NCBI GenBank assembly: GCA_023419605.1
Contig: JAEZXR010000086.1
Location: forward strand, 150,283 to 214,282
Source: Bacillota bacterium
GTDB lineage: Bacteria; Bacillota; Clostridia; Acetivibrionales; JAEZXR01
DNA: 64,000 nt
Direction of reading: 5' to 3'
Part shown: piece by piece, positions 41,771 to 50,452 of the stretch
Layout: each line of letters opens with the position of its first letter
Numbering within the stretch: position 1 is the first letter of the stretch
Position numbers and translations under genes: made by a program
Notes under the pieces: generated by a model
Told to the model about the DNA's origin: nothing
Seen by the model: only the letters and a program-made list of their open reading frames with translations
The model's database searches: none

Positions 41771-43002
41771 AAAAGTCAATCCATATAGCGGGCATTGGAC
41801 CCGGTAGTTTGGAACTGCTGACCCCCGCAGCTTGTTCAGTTATTGAACAAAGCGATGTACTGATTGGTGGCAGAAGGAACCTGGAGATGTTTCATGACTA
41901 TAAGGGGGAGACGCTGGCTATCGGCAACAACCTCCGGGCGGTTTGTGAATATATAGCGGAGAATGCCGGGACGAAAAGGATTACCGTAATAGCCTCCGGA
42001 GATCCGGGGCTTTTCAGCATCACCCGGTATCTGAGGGAAAACCTGCAGGGAATCCATATGGAAATCATTCCCGGAATCAGTTCGCTGCAGTACCTTTGCA
42101 GCAAAGCAAATCTGTCCTGGGAGAACCTCTATATCACCAGTGTCCACGGAAGGACAAATGATATCGTCCAGGCGGTGAAAGAACACGAAAAGGTCGCGAT
42201 CTTCACCGGGGGAGGCAGTGCGCCGGACGGGATCTGCCGAAGCCTGGCAGAAGCAGGATTGGATACTGTGAAGGTAGTGGTGGGCGAGAATCTGTCCTAC
42301 CCGGAGGAGCGGGTGGTTACGGGAAGTGCCCGGGAGCTTATGGAAATGGAGTTCCATCCCTTGTCGCTCATGATTGTACAGCGGAATCGGAAGACTGAAA
42401 CGAGTGCAATATGGGCCTATTCCGTACCGGGAATTCCCGACGCGATGTTTGACAGGGCGCAGGTCCCCATGACAAAAGAGGAGATCCGGGCTGTATCCGT
42501 CAGCAAGCTGCGGTTGAATACCCATAGTGTGGTGTATGATGTGGGAGCCGGGACGGGCTCCGTTGCCGTTGAATGTGCTCTGCGCTGTCCGCAGGGAGTT
42601 GTTTACGCATTTGAACGGGAGATGGATGCTGTGGAACTGATAAAGAAGAATACGGAGAAGTTTTGTGTGCAGAATGTGAAGGTAATCCCCGGGGAAGCGC
42701 CGGAAAGCTTTACCAGGGAAATGCAGGCACCGGACCGGGTATTCATTGGTGGTTCGGGGGGAAATATGGGTGAGATCATCGGCAGGGTTACAGCTTTTGG
42801 AGGACCCGTCAGGGTTGTCATCAATACCATCACTGTTGAATCTACCTATGAAGCATTAGAAGCGCTGAAAACACAGGGATATAAGAATGTCGAGATCATC
42901 AGCATGAGTATAGCCCGCGGCAGGGAGGTAGGCGGAAAGCACCTGATGCAGTCGATAAATCCTGTCTATATCATTAGTGGAGAGAAGGGGGAAGAAATTT
43001 GA
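41767..43002 (+). CDS. cbiET: Fused cobalt-precorrin-7 C5-methyltransferase / precorrin-6B C15-methyltransferase (decarboxylating)
   Basis: A 411-residue fusion. Residues 1 to ~205 are CbiE, a tetrapyrrole methylase ('IAGIGPGSLELLTPAA', 'VIASGDPGLFSITRYL', 'EIIPGISSLQYLCSKA'). Residues ~220-411 are CbiT, a Rossmann methyltransferase ('VYDVGAGTGSVAVECALRCP', 'DRVFIGGSGGNMGEII'). It methylates C-5 and C-15 and removes the C-12 acetate carboxyl. Fusion as in CobL is common in clostridia. Coupled on both sides by four-base overlaps; the next gene starts inside its stop region. Confidence 0.96.
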   Translation: MKKSIHIAGIGPGSLELLTPAACSVIEQSDVLIGGRRNLEMFHDYKGETLAIGNNLRAVCEYIAENAGTKRITVIASGDPGLFSITRYLRENLQGIHMEIIPGISSLQYLCSKANLSWENLYITSVHGRTNDIVQAVKEHEKVAIFTGGGSAPDGICRSLAEAGLDTVKVVVGENLSYPEERVVTGSARELMEMEFHPLSLMIVQRNRKTETSAIWAYSVPGIPDAMFDRAQVPMTKEEIRAVSVSKLRLNTHSVVYDVGAGTGSVAVECALRCPQGVVYAFEREMDAVELIKKNTEKFCVQNVKVIPGEAPESFTREMQAPDRVFIGGSGGNMGEIIGRVTAFGGPVRVVINTITVESTYEALEALKTQGYKNVEIISMSIARGREVGGKHLMQSINPVYIISGEKGEEI

Positions 43003-43709
43003 AGGGGAAATTCTATGGAATCGGCGTAGGACCGGGAGACCCGGAACTTATGACCCTTAAGGCAGTCAAAACACTGGAGCGGTGTGCGTGTATTGCAGTG
43101 CCGAAGACAATGGAAGAAAAGGAAAGTCTGGCACTCTCCATTGCAAGGCAGGTAATTACGGAAGAGAAGGAGATCCTGGACCTGGTGTTTCCTATGACAC
43201 ATAATAAGGAGAAGCTGGATCAAAGCTGGGCTGCGGCGGCGGAAAAAATAACAGGCTGCCTGGATCAGGGTAAAAATGTAGCATTGATCACGCTGGGAGA
43301 TCCGTCTGTCTACAGCACCTGTATGTATGTTTTGAAAAAGCTGCAGGAAATGGAATATGAAGTGGAGATGATACCGGGAATTACCTCTTTCTGTGCATCG
43401 GCAGCCAGGGCAGGCATCAGTCTCGCAGAAAACCGCGAAACGCTGGCTGTGATTCCGTCAGCTTATGATTTTACCGCTTTGGATCAGGTACTGGATACCT
43501 TTGACAATGTCGTTATGATGAAGGTATCGGCCAAACTGCAGCAAGTGAAGGAAAAGCTGTATGAAAAAGGCCTGGACAAGCAGGTGGTTACCGTGTCCCG
43601 CTGTGGACTGGAGGGGGAGAAAATCCACTATGGTTTGGACGGAATGGAAGAGGAGAGCGTAAGCTATTTTACGACAATGATCGTGAAGAAAAACGGGAGG
43701 ATACAGTGA
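42999..43709 (+). CDS. cbiL: Cobalt-precorrin-2 C20-methyltransferase
   Basis: A 236-residue SAM-dependent methylase that adds the C-20 methyl to cobalt-precorrin-2. 'FYGIGVGPGDPELMTLKAVK' opens the tetrapyrrole methylase fold. 'ALITLGDPSVYSTCMYVLKK' and 'EMIPGITSFCASAARAGISL' are the SAM and substrate blocks specific to CbiL/CobI. The start is TTG 42999, seven bases after AAGGGGGA, overlapping the cbiET stop by four bases. Confidence 0.95.
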   Translation: MKGKFYGIGVGPGDPELMTLKAVKTLERCACIAVPKTMEEKESLALSIARQVITEEKEILDLVFPMTHNKEKLDQSWAAAAEKITGCLDQGKNVALITLGDPSVYSTCMYVLKKLQEMEYEVEMIPGITSFCASAARAGISLAENRETLAVIPSAYDFTALDQVLDTFDNVVMMKVSAKLQQVKEKLYEKGLDKQVVTVSRCGLEGEKIHYGLDGMEEESVSYFTTMIVKKNGRIQ

Positions 43710-44464
43710 TGGTATACATTATCGGAGCAGGCCCGGGAGATCCGGAGCTGATAACGGTGAAAGGAATGAAGCTTCTTCAAAAGGCGGATGTAGTGATCTA
43801 TGCGGGTTCTCTTGTCAATAAGGAGCTTTTGAACGAGGTCCCTGCCCATTGTGAAATCCATAACAGTGCCTCCATGACCCTGGATGAGGTCCTGGAGGTA
43901 ATGGAAAGAGCCAGCCGGGAGGGAAAGGAAATTGTCCGCCTTCATACCGGGGACCCCTCTTTGTTTGGTGCGATCCGGGAGCAAATGGATGGGTTGGACC
44001 GGTTAGGAATCCCCTATGAGGTTATACCTGGCGTAAGTTCCTTTTGTGCAACAGCAGCAGCTCTGAAAAAGGAGTATACGCTGCCGGGGGTGACACAAAC
44101 CGTTATTCTGACGCGGATGGAAGGACGGACCAAAGTACCGGAAAGTGAAGACATCGAACAGCTGGCTTCCCACAACGCAACCATGGTGATTTTCCTCAGC
44201 GTCGGCATGATGGAGGAAGTGGCAGCGAAGCTGGCGAAAAAATACGCTAAGAACACCCCGGTGGCGGTGGTATACAAAGCTTCCTGGCCACAGCAGAAGA
44301 TTGTCAGGGGCACTCTGGAGAATATTGCCGGGCTGGTGCAAAAGGAAGGAATACGGAAAACGGCCTTGATCGTTGTGGGGTGGTTTTTGGGGGACGAGTA
44401 TGAGCTGTCGAAGCTGTACGACAGCCAATTTACCCATGAGTATAGAACCGGGAGTATGGAATGA
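43709..44464 (+). CDS. cbiF: Cobalt-precorrin-4 C11-methyltransferase
   Basis: Adds the C-11 methyl. A 251-residue methylase with 'YIIGAGPGDPELITVKGMKL' followed by 'LQKADVVIYAGSLVN', 'IVRLHTGDPSLFGAIREQMD', 'EVIPGVSSFCATAAALKKEY' and 'TVILTRMEGRTKVPE', diagnostic of CbiF/CobM. ATG 43709 is eight bases after GGGAGG; GTG 43706, overlapping the cbiL stop, is the alternative. Overlaps cbiG by four bases. Confidence 0.96.
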   Translation: MVYIIGAGPGDPELITVKGMKLLQKADVVIYAGSLVNKELLNEVPAHCEIHNSASMTLDEVLEVMERASREGKEIVRLHTGDPSLFGAIREQMDGLDRLGIPYEVIPGVSSFCATAAALKKEYTLPGVTQTVILTRMEGRTKVPESEDIEQLASHNATMVIFLSVGMMEEVAAKLAKKYAKNTPVAVVYKASWPQQKIVRGTLENIAGLVQKEGIRKTALIVVGWFLGDEYELSKLYDSQFTHEYRTGSME

Positions 44465-45513
44465 GTACGGCGGTGGTTTCACTGACTAAAAATGGCGCAA
44501 AGCTGGCCCTGGAGATCGGACAGAAGCTGCAAGCGGATATTTATATTAAGGAAGCGTTTATGGAGCAGTATGTCTCCGATGAAAACCCTCTTCGGGTCAT
44601 TCCCATTGCAGAAAATTTTGCCTCGCTGGTAAAGAAGATTTTTCATTCCCATGGGGAATTGGTTTTTGTAATGGCCTGCGGCATTGTAGTTCGCAGTATC
44701 GCTCCCTATATAAAGGATAAAAGCACTGACCCGGCTGTGGTGGTGGTGGATGAAAAGGGAAAACATGCTATCAGCCTGCTTTCCGGGCATCTGGGAGGGG
44801 CTAATCGACTGGCGGCACAAGTGGCGGCTGTCACCGGAGGAACGCCCGTCATCACAACAGCTACCGATGTAAACCAGGTTACGGCTTTTGACCTGTTTGC
44901 AGTAGAGAACGATTGTGCCATTGAAAACTTGGAGGAATTGAAATATATCAGCGGAGCACTGGTCAATGGCGAGAAGGTATCGCTGCATACCGACTGCTTC
45001 ATGGAAGGGGCGATACCGGAGAATATTATACCGGGAGAGTCCGGCTTGTCCTGTGGCGTTCTGCTTACAAATTCCACGGAACACCAGGCGGAGGAAAAAC
45101 ATGTGCTGAAGCTGCGGCCCAGGAATCTGATTCTGGGAATCGGTTGCAGAAAGGGAGTCACTCTGGAGGCGGTAGAAGAAGCGGCGGAAAACTTTTTAAA
45201 AAAGAATGGGAAAAGCATTTTGTCTGTAAAATGTCTGGCTTCCATTGAGCTTAAAAAAGACGAGCAGGGGATTCGCACTTTTTGTGAAAAACGGCGGATT
45301 CCCTTTGTAACCCTGTCTGCCCAAAAGCTTCAGCAGGTGGAAGACCGGTGCAGCACCTCAGATTTCGTGAAGCAAACCGTAGGAGTAGGAAGTGTATCGG
45401 AAGCTTGTGCTATTGCGGTAGAGGAGGGGGCAAGGCTCCTTTGCGAAAAAACCGTGTATAAGGGAATTACATTAGCCTTGGCCCAGCTTCAAAGAACCTA
45501 CAGATTTTATTAG
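44461..45513 (+). CDS. cbiG: Cobalt-precorrin-5A hydrolase
   Basis: Opens the delta-lactone and releases the C-20 fragment as acetaldehyde, the ring-contraction step of the anaerobic pathway. The 350-residue protein has the N-terminal block 'GELVFVMACGIVVRSIAPYI', the central 'ISLLSGHLGGANRLAAQVAA' with 'VITTATDVNQVTAFDLFA', and the C-terminal 'ILGIGCRKGVTLEAVEEA' and 'TVGVGSVSEACAIA'. All three CbiG domains are present. Coupled to cbiF by ATGA. Confidence 0.95.
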   Translation: MSTAVVSLTKNGAKLALEIGQKLQADIYIKEAFMEQYVSDENPLRVIPIAENFASLVKKIFHSHGELVFVMACGIVVRSIAPYIKDKSTDPAVVVVDEKGKHAISLLSGHLGGANRLAAQVAAVTGGTPVITTATDVNQVTAFDLFAVENDCAIENLEELKYISGALVNGEKVSLHTDCFMEGAIPENIIPGESGLSCGVLLTNSTEHQAEEKHVLKLRPRNLILGIGCRKGVTLEAVEEAAENFLKKNGKSILSVKCLASIELKKDEQGIRTFCEKRRIPFVTLSAQKLQQVEDRCSTSDFVKQTVGVGSVSEACAIAVEEGARLLCEKTVYKGITLALAQLQRTYRFY

Positions 45514-45547
45514 GACTTGTAAAATGATAAATCAAACGGGGGTTATT

Positions 45548-46279
45548 ATGGGGAAAATCTATGTAATTGGAATCGGCCCGGGCGACCTGGAGCACATGAC
45601 CATAAAAGCCAGGGAAGCACTGGAGGAGAGCGATCTGATTGTCGGGTACAGCACCTATGTAGAATTGATCAAGGAGTACTTTCCGCAGAAGGAATTCATC
45701 AGTTCCCAGATGACACGGGAAGTGGAACGATGTATAATGGTCTTACAAAAAGCGGAAGAGGGCCGTATAGTAGCGCTGATCAGCAGCGGCGATAGCGGGA
45801 TATACGGTATGGCAGGAATTATGCTGGAGGTTGCCTCAAAGGAAGGAAGCAGCATTCCGGTGGAGGTGGTACCGGGAGTGACGGCAGCCAGTGCGGCAGC
45901 GGCTGTATTAGGGGCGCCGGTGATGCATGATTTTGCCGTTATCAGCCTTAGCGATTTATTGACTCCCTGGGAGACCATCGAGAAGAGGCTGGAGTATGCG
46001 GCTATGGGGGATTTCGTAGTATGCCTGTATAATCCCAAAAGCAGGAACCGGCAGGATTATATCCGGATTGCCCGGGATCTCCTTTTACAGCATCGCCAGG
46101 GTGGTACGCCTGTGGGTATTGTGAGAAATGCGGGAAGAAAGCAGGAAAGTATGGATATCGCCACACTGGAAACCATGCTGGATTTTGAGATTGATATGTT
46201 TACCATGGTGATTATAGGAAATTCCATGACCTATATCGAAGGAAAAAGGATCATAACACCCAGGGGGTACAAATTGTAA
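45548..46279 (+). CDS. cbiH: Cobalt-precorrin-3 C17-methyltransferase
   Basis: Methylates C-17 and drives ring contraction. The 243-residue methylase shows 'YVIGIGPGDLEHMTIKAREA', 'IVGYSTYVELIKEYFPQKEF', 'ALISSGDSGIYGMAGIMLEV', 'EVVPGVTAASAAAAVLGAPV' and 'DFAVISLSDLLTPWETIEKR', the last being diagnostic for CbiH/CobJ. ATG 45548 follows CGGGGG; ATG 45524 would add eight residues and has no site. Confidence 0.95.
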   Translation: MGKIYVIGIGPGDLEHMTIKAREALEESDLIVGYSTYVELIKEYFPQKEFISSQMTREVERCIMVLQKAEEGRIVALISSGDSGIYGMAGIMLEVASKEGSSIPVEVVPGVTAASAAAAVLGAPVMHDFAVISLSDLLTPWETIEKRLEYAAMGDFVVCLYNPKSRNRQDYIRIARDLLLQHRQGGTPVGIVRNAGRKQESMDIATLETMLDFEIDMFTMVIIGNSMTYIEGKRIITPRGYKL

Positions 46280-46282
46280 GTC

Positions 46283-47056
46283 ATGAAGAAAATTATTGTA
46301 ATCGCGGGTACTGCTGATGCAAGAAAGCTGATCATGGAGCTGGAAAAACAGGGATATCCTATTATCGCCACAGTAGCCACCGGTTTCGGACACGAGCTGT
46401 TAAAGGACTCCGAAGGCGTGACGGTCCGTGAAGGGAGAAGGAAGAAAGAAGAGTTCCTCACCCTGATAAAGGAAACGGAGGCGTTTTGTCTGGTGGATGC
46501 TTCCCATCCCTATGCGGCGGAAGTATCGAAAACAGCCATGGAGGCCTGCTGCTCTGCGGGGATACCCTATATACGCTATGAAAGGCGTGCTTCGGAATTG
46601 GAGCAGGAATTAATTGCTGTGAAGGACTTTGAGGAAGCTGTGCAGCGGCTGGAGGATCTGGAAGGAAACATTCTCTTGACCATCGGCAGCAATAACCTGG
46701 GATATTTCACAAAGCTGAGGGATTATAAAAACCGTCTGTTTGTCCGGGTGCTTCCGGACAGTAAGGTGTTAATAAAATGTGAAGAATTAGGCTTTTCCGC
46801 TTCCAACATTTTTGCAGCAAAGGGGCCTTTTTCACTGGAGATGAATATCGCCATGATAAAGCACTGTAATGCCTCCGTTCTGGTGACCAAGGACAGCGGA
46901 AAGGAAGGCGGAGTGGAGGAAAAGGGAATGGCGGCAGCACAGCTGGGCATTCCTTTGATGGTAATAGCAAGACCGGATATAACGTATAGCAAGCTATGTC
47001 ATTCGATGGAGGAAACGCTGGGGTGTGTAATCCAGTTGAGTTCCGGAAACAAGTAA
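46283..47056 (+). CDS. cbiJ: Cobalt-precorrin-6A reductase
   Basis: Reduces the corrin ring with NAD(P)H. A 257-residue protein with 'KIIVIAGTADARKLIMELEK', 'CLVDASHPYAAEVSKTAMEA' followed by 'GIPYIRYERRAS', 'LLTIGSNNLGYFT', 'RVLPDSKVLIKCEELGF' and 'VLVTKDSGKEGGVEEKGMAA', all CbiJ/CobK marks. It starts three bases after cbiH. This is the last ring-building gene of the operon. Confidence 0.94.
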   Translation: MKKIIVIAGTADARKLIMELEKQGYPIIATVATGFGHELLKDSEGVTVREGRRKKEEFLTLIKETEAFCLVDASHPYAAEVSKTAMEACCSAGIPYIRYERRASELEQELIAVKDFEEAVQRLEDLEGNILLTIGSNNLGYFTKLRDYKNRLFVRVLPDSKVLIKCEELGFSASNIFAAKGPFSLEMNIAMIKHCNASVLVTKDSGKEGGVEEKGMAAAQLGIPLMVIARPDITYSKLCHSMEETLGCVIQLSSGNK

Positions 47057-47071
47057 AGGAGAGGGCTTCAG

Positions 47072-48076
47072 ATGAAAAAACAGGCAATAGGGACTTTGGC
47101 AATGATAATGACCGGTCTTATGCTTATTACAGGCTGCGCCGGACAGAGTACCGCTACAAGCACGCAAAACGTTGGACAAGCTTCAGAAAAAACCGGGGAG
47201 GTATCCTTTCCGCTTACTATAAAGGATGATGCAGGGAAAACTGTGACGTTGGAGAAAAAGCCCCAGAAGATCGCTGCCATATCCAGTACCATGATTGGCG
47301 CTTTATACGCCGTGGGAGGCAAGTCCATCACCCGGGTTGAAGCAAAAGGGGAAAGCTCCCTGCCGAAAGAGGCGGAAAGTGCGGAAAGCGTTGGGCATGT
47401 CAATGAAATTAATATGGAAAAGCTGGTGGCTCTTCAGCCTGACCTGGTTATCGCACAGCTGGGAAGCCATGAAAAATATGCAGAGATACTGGAGTCCGCT
47501 AAAATTCCTGTTGTCCTGCTGCAAATGAAAAGCTATGGGGATACGCAGGAAAAGCTTCGACTCATGGGTAAAATAACAGGCAATACGGCAAAGGCGGAGG
47601 AAGCCGTAGCCAATATGGAGAGCAAAATCGCTGCTCTGACGAAAAAGCTCCCGCAGAATCCGAAGAAGGTCGTGATTCTGTATACTACATCGCAGAATAT
47701 TTCCGTAAAGCTGGATAACAGTATCGCAGGGGATGTGGCAAAAATACTGAAACTGGACAACATTGCCTCCGGTTTGAAGGCAGAAAAGGCCGGAGGGGAA
47801 AATGCGCCCTTTAGTATGGAAAAAATCGTGGAAAGCAATCCGGATGTCATACTGGTTACCACCATGGTTACCTCCAAGGAACTGGCGGATGAAAGAATCC
47901 GAAAAGACCTGGAAAGCAACCCGGCATGGAATCAGTTGAAGGCGGTAAAGGAAAAAAGGATATATACCCTTCCCCAGAAGTTCTTCCTGACAAATCCGGG
48001 AGAACAATATCCGGAAGCCATTGAGTATATGGCGAAGCTGGTGTACCCGGAGGTTTACGGAAATGTCGCAAACTAA
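47072..48076 (+). CDS. BtuF/FecB-type ABC substrate-binding lipoprotein
   Basis: A 334-residue lipoprotein: signal peptide with lipobox 'LITGC' (Cys ~25), then a two-lobed class III binding protein ('KDDAGKTVTLEKKPQKIAAI', 'VALQPDLVIAQLGSH', 'IVESNPDVILVTTMV', 'AWNQLKAVKEKRIYTLPQKF'). Its position behind the cbi genes under one B12 riboswitch suggests uptake of cobalamin, a corrinoid precursor or a cobalt chelate; iron-siderophore binding is the other common role of the family. Ribosome site AAAGGAGAGG is seven bases ahead. Confidence 0.9.
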   Translation: MKKQAIGTLAMIMTGLMLITGCAGQSTATSTQNVGQASEKTGEVSFPLTIKDDAGKTVTLEKKPQKIAAISSTMIGALYAVGGKSITRVEAKGESSLPKEAESAESVGHVNEINMEKLVALQPDLVIAQLGSHEKYAEILESAKIPVVLLQMKSYGDTQEKLRLMGKITGNTAKAEEAVANMESKIAALTKKLPQNPKKVVILYTTSQNISVKLDNSIAGDVAKILKLDNIASGLKAEKAGGENAPFSMEKIVESNPDVILVTTMVTSKELADERIRKDLESNPAWNQLKAVKEKRIYTLPQKFFLTNPGEQYPEAIEYMAKLVYPEVYGNVAN

Positions 48077-49079
48077 TACCGCGAAGCGCCGTAGTTTACG
48101 GAATACAACTGCATGGAAGGTCAGCGTTCTGCTGGCATTTGCCGTCGCAGTTGCAGGCGGTTTTCTGGTCAGTAATTCTGTTGGGGCTACAAAAATTGCG
48201 ATTCCCGATATTTTAAAAGCCATTTTTGTGGACCGGGAAGGAACTCTCCGGCAAATCCTCTGGAATATCCGGGTGCCGAGAACTATTGTAGCCATGCTGA
48301 CAGGATTGAACCTGGCTTTGTCTGGCGTTATTCTTCAGGGAGTTATGCGGAATCCTCTGGCGGACCCGCACATTATCGGTATTTCCTCCGGAGCAGGGCT
48401 GGCAGGTGTAAGTATACTGATCCTATTTCCCCATTTGACCTATCTGGTACCCCCGGTGGCCTTTGCCGGAGCCATGGCAGCAGCGGTATTGATCTATATC
48501 CTGGCATGGAAAGGCGGAATACAGCCGGTACGGATGATCCTTGCGGGCGTGGCGGTCTCTTCTTTCCTGGGGGCGGGAATTTCGGCGCTTATGGTATTTT
48601 ACAGCGACCGGGTTCAGGGTGCCTTGATGTTTATGACCGGCGGCCTGGCGGCCAAAAGCTGGCCCCATGTATGGATCCTGCTTCCTTATACACTGCTGGG
48701 GGGGATTGCCTCTCTGGTCATTTCAGAGAAACTGAACATTCTTGCACTGGGAGACGATGTTGCAAGGGGAGTAGGACTGCGTGTGGAAGCTGCAAGGCTG
48801 CTGTTCACAGCCATTGCCGCCCTGCTTGCCGCCAGTGCGGTTTGTGTTGCCGGACTTCTGGGCTTTGTAGGGTTGGTGGTTCCTCACACGGCGAGGCTCC
48901 TCATCGGTTCCAACCACAAATACCTGATTCCGGCATCGGCCCTTTTGGGAGCGGCCGTAGTTACCTTTAGCGATACCCTGGCCAGGACGCTGTTCAGTCC
49001 CAGGGAGATTCCTGTAGGTGTGGTTATGGCGGTTTTGGGAGCGCCCTTTTTTCTGTACCTTCTAAGGGGGGAAAAGTAA
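48063..49079 (+). CDS. FecCD/BtuC-type ABC permease
   Basis: A 338-residue inner-membrane permease with about ten helices. 'WNIRVPRTIVAMLTGLNLAL' followed by 'SGVILQGVMRNPLADPHIIG' is the family's best-known block (R-x-P-R and N-P-L-A-x-P). 'GLLGFVGLVVPHTARLLIGS' marks the coupling helix that meets the ATPase. ATG 48063 is seven bases after GGAGG and overlaps the end of the binding-protein gene by 14 bases; the frame to 48021 lacks a site. Confidence 0.94.
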   Translation: MSQTNTAKRRSLRNTTAWKVSVLLAFAVAVAGGFLVSNSVGATKIAIPDILKAIFVDREGTLRQILWNIRVPRTIVAMLTGLNLALSGVILQGVMRNPLADPHIIGISSGAGLAGVSILILFPHLTYLVPPVAFAGAMAAAVLIYILAWKGGIQPVRMILAGVAVSSFLGAGISALMVFYSDRVQGALMFMTGGLAAKSWPHVWILLPYTLLGGIASLVISEKLNILALGDDVARGVGLRVEAARLLFTAIAALLAASAVCVAGLLGFVGLVVPHTARLLIGSNHKYLIPASALLGAAVVTFSDTLARTLFSPREIPVGVVMAVLGAPFFLYLLRGEK

Positions 49080-49852
49080 TGGACATCATGAACGCAGCGA
49101 ATGTATCCGTTTCAATAAATGGAAAGGACATACTCCAGGAGGTAAACCTGGCAGTACCGGAGGGAAGTGTTCTTTCCATTATCGGCCCCAACGGTTCGGG
49201 AAAGACGACGCTTTTGCGGGTGTTATGCAGAAGTATGAAGCCACAGCAGGGTGTTGCAGCCTTTAGAGGGAAGAATATTTATAGGATGGGCGTCAGGGAG
49301 TTTGCCAAAGAGGTGGCCTTTCTCACGCAAATCCACGAGTGTCCGGGGGATGTTCAGGTCCAGGAGCTGGTCCGGTACGGGAGATTCGCTCATAAAAGCT
49401 GGTGGAAGGGTGGAAGTGGAGAGGATACGGAGATTGTTGAATGGGCATTGGAGCGGACAGGGCTGGTAGAACTGGCGGAAAGGGCCATGGGAACATTGTC
49501 GGGCGGAGAGCGGCAGCGGGCGTGGATTGCCATGGCTTTGGCCCAGAAGCCCAAGATATTGATTCTGGATGAACCGACTACGTACCTTGATATCAGTCAT
49601 CAACTGGAGGTTTTGAAGCTGATTAAAAGCCTGAATGAGGAAGAATGCATTACGGTGGTTATGGTGCTCCATGATATTAATCAGGCCGTGGGGTATTCGG
49701 AGTATGTTACAGTTTTGAAGGAAGGCAAGGTTTTTGCCAGTGGAAGGACGGAGGATACTGTAAACAGTGGTATCATTTCAAAGGTTTTCGGTGTGAATGC
49801 GCAGGTTGTTCATTATACACCGGAGAGGAAACCGGTGTTTCATGCGGACTGA
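49079..49852 (+). CDS. BtuD/FecE-type ABC ATPase
   Basis: A 257-residue ATPase for the importer before it. Walker A 'IIGPNGSGKTTLLRVL', signature 'LSGGERQRAWIAMALAQ', Walker B 'ILILDEPTTYLD', D-loop 'ISHQLEV' and switch His in 'VVMVLHDINQAVGY'. It shares one base with the permease stop. It is the last gene of the ~9.9-kb riboswitch operon, closed by the terminator at 49870. The operon has no cobaltochelatase (cbiK/cbiX), cbiA, cbiB or nucleotide-loop genes; those must lie elsewhere. Confidence 0.94.
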   Translation: MDIMNAANVSVSINGKDILQEVNLAVPEGSVLSIIGPNGSGKTTLLRVLCRSMKPQQGVAAFRGKNIYRMGVREFAKEVAFLTQIHECPGDVQVQELVRYGRFAHKSWWKGGSGEDTEIVEWALERTGLVELAERAMGTLSGGERQRAWIAMALAQKPKILILDEPTTYLDISHQLEVLKLIKSLNEEECITVVMVLHDINQAVGYSEYVTVLKEGKVFASGRTEDTVNSGIISKVFGVNAQVVHYTPERKPVFHAD

Positions 49853-49869
49853 CTTTATTTTAAAAAGGG

Positions 49870-49917
49870 TAAACTACCTGGTTGCATAAAAATCGGCTAG
49901 GTGGTTTATCTTTTTTT
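49870..49917 (+). terminator. Terminator of the cobalamin operon
   Basis: TAAACTACCTGG (49870-49881) pairs with CTAGGTGGTTTA (49897-49908) using two G-T wobbles, then seven T (49911-49917). It runs into the palindrome at 49919. Confidence 0.8.
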
Positions 49918-49918
49918 A

Positions 49919-49967
49919 ATGTCTAGGAAATTATGCTATGCTCACATATACAAAATTTCCTAGACAT
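49919..49967 (+). repeat. Palindrome related to the head of repeats A-C
   Basis: ATGTCTAGGAAATT (49919-49932) and its complement (49954-49967) form a perfect 14-bp stem with a 21-base loop. As in copy A, a T-tract from a terminator leads into TGTCTAGGAAA...TTTCCTAGACA. The middle hairpin of the A-C family (TGCCAGC...ATGCGC) is missing, and a different structured segment follows. Confidence 0.65.
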
Positions 49968-50092
49968 GGGGTTTACAAAGGGGATTCTCCTTTGTCGATT
50001 TAAGGAGGGTGCCAGGATCGATAGATCCGTCGAAGGGAACCATAGGGTTCCATAGTGAAGAACAAGGTGCAATAGCATTTTGTTCTGGATAT
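49968..50092 (+). other. Run of hairpins, candidate structured RNA or mobile-element end
   Basis: Four consecutive stems in about 120 bases: ACAAAGG/CCTTTGT, GGATC-GATA-GATCC, GGAACC-ATAG-GGTTCC, and GAACAA.../TTGTTC around 14-16 bases. No reading frame fits. I cannot match it to a known RNA family from memory. The promoter would be read-through past the terminator at 49870, or absent. Confidence 0.45.
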
Positions 50093-50316
50093 TATGTCAA
50101 TGAATTTCCATTTCAAAAAAGGTTTAGATTACTTATATTAATGGATTTTACATATGTCTGTGAGAGATGCTTTTGGACAAAATAAAGTGACTCCATAGAA
50201 GCCTTCCAAGGTTCTTAAGAAAATGGAAACCTGGGGGTGTGAGGAAGTAAAAATGAAAGCTGTATATAACCCATAGTAAAACTCTTGTGCCTATAGACGT
50301 TTGTTCATGGTTTCTT

Positions 50317-50358
50317 AAACGATTATGAAGAAGGATATCCTTCTTCATAATCGTTTTT
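50317..50358. terminator. 20-bp perfect palindrome with T-tract
   Basis: AAACGATTATGAAGAAGGAT (50317-50336) is followed at once by its complement (50337-50356) and TTTTTT overlaps the end. It looks like a strong intrinsic terminator, but no gene lies upstream of it on either strand within 450 bases. Confidence 0.6.
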
Positions 50359-50391
50359 TATTAGCAATTTAAACGGTAAACTTACTACTTT

Positions 50392-50452
50392 TGTTTCGAC
50401 AAATTAGGCGTATTGTGTCGAAACATCGCGAATCTTATTGTTTGACACAATA
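50392..50452 (+). promoter_or_regulatory. Overlapping inverted repeats at the surface-operon promoter
   Basis: TGTTTCGACA (50392-50401) pairs with TGTCGAAACA (50416-50425). TATTGTGTC (50411-50419) pairs with GACACAATA (50444-50452). The two pairings share bases 50416-50419, so they exclude each other, and the second covers the -35 element TTGACA. This fits an operator or a DNA/RNA switch. Confidence 0.5.

Noticed and set aside
50148..50348. 66-codon minus-strand frame in the long intergenic region
   Set aside because: No ribosome site, and one end is formed by the palindrome at 50317; coding composition is not convincing.
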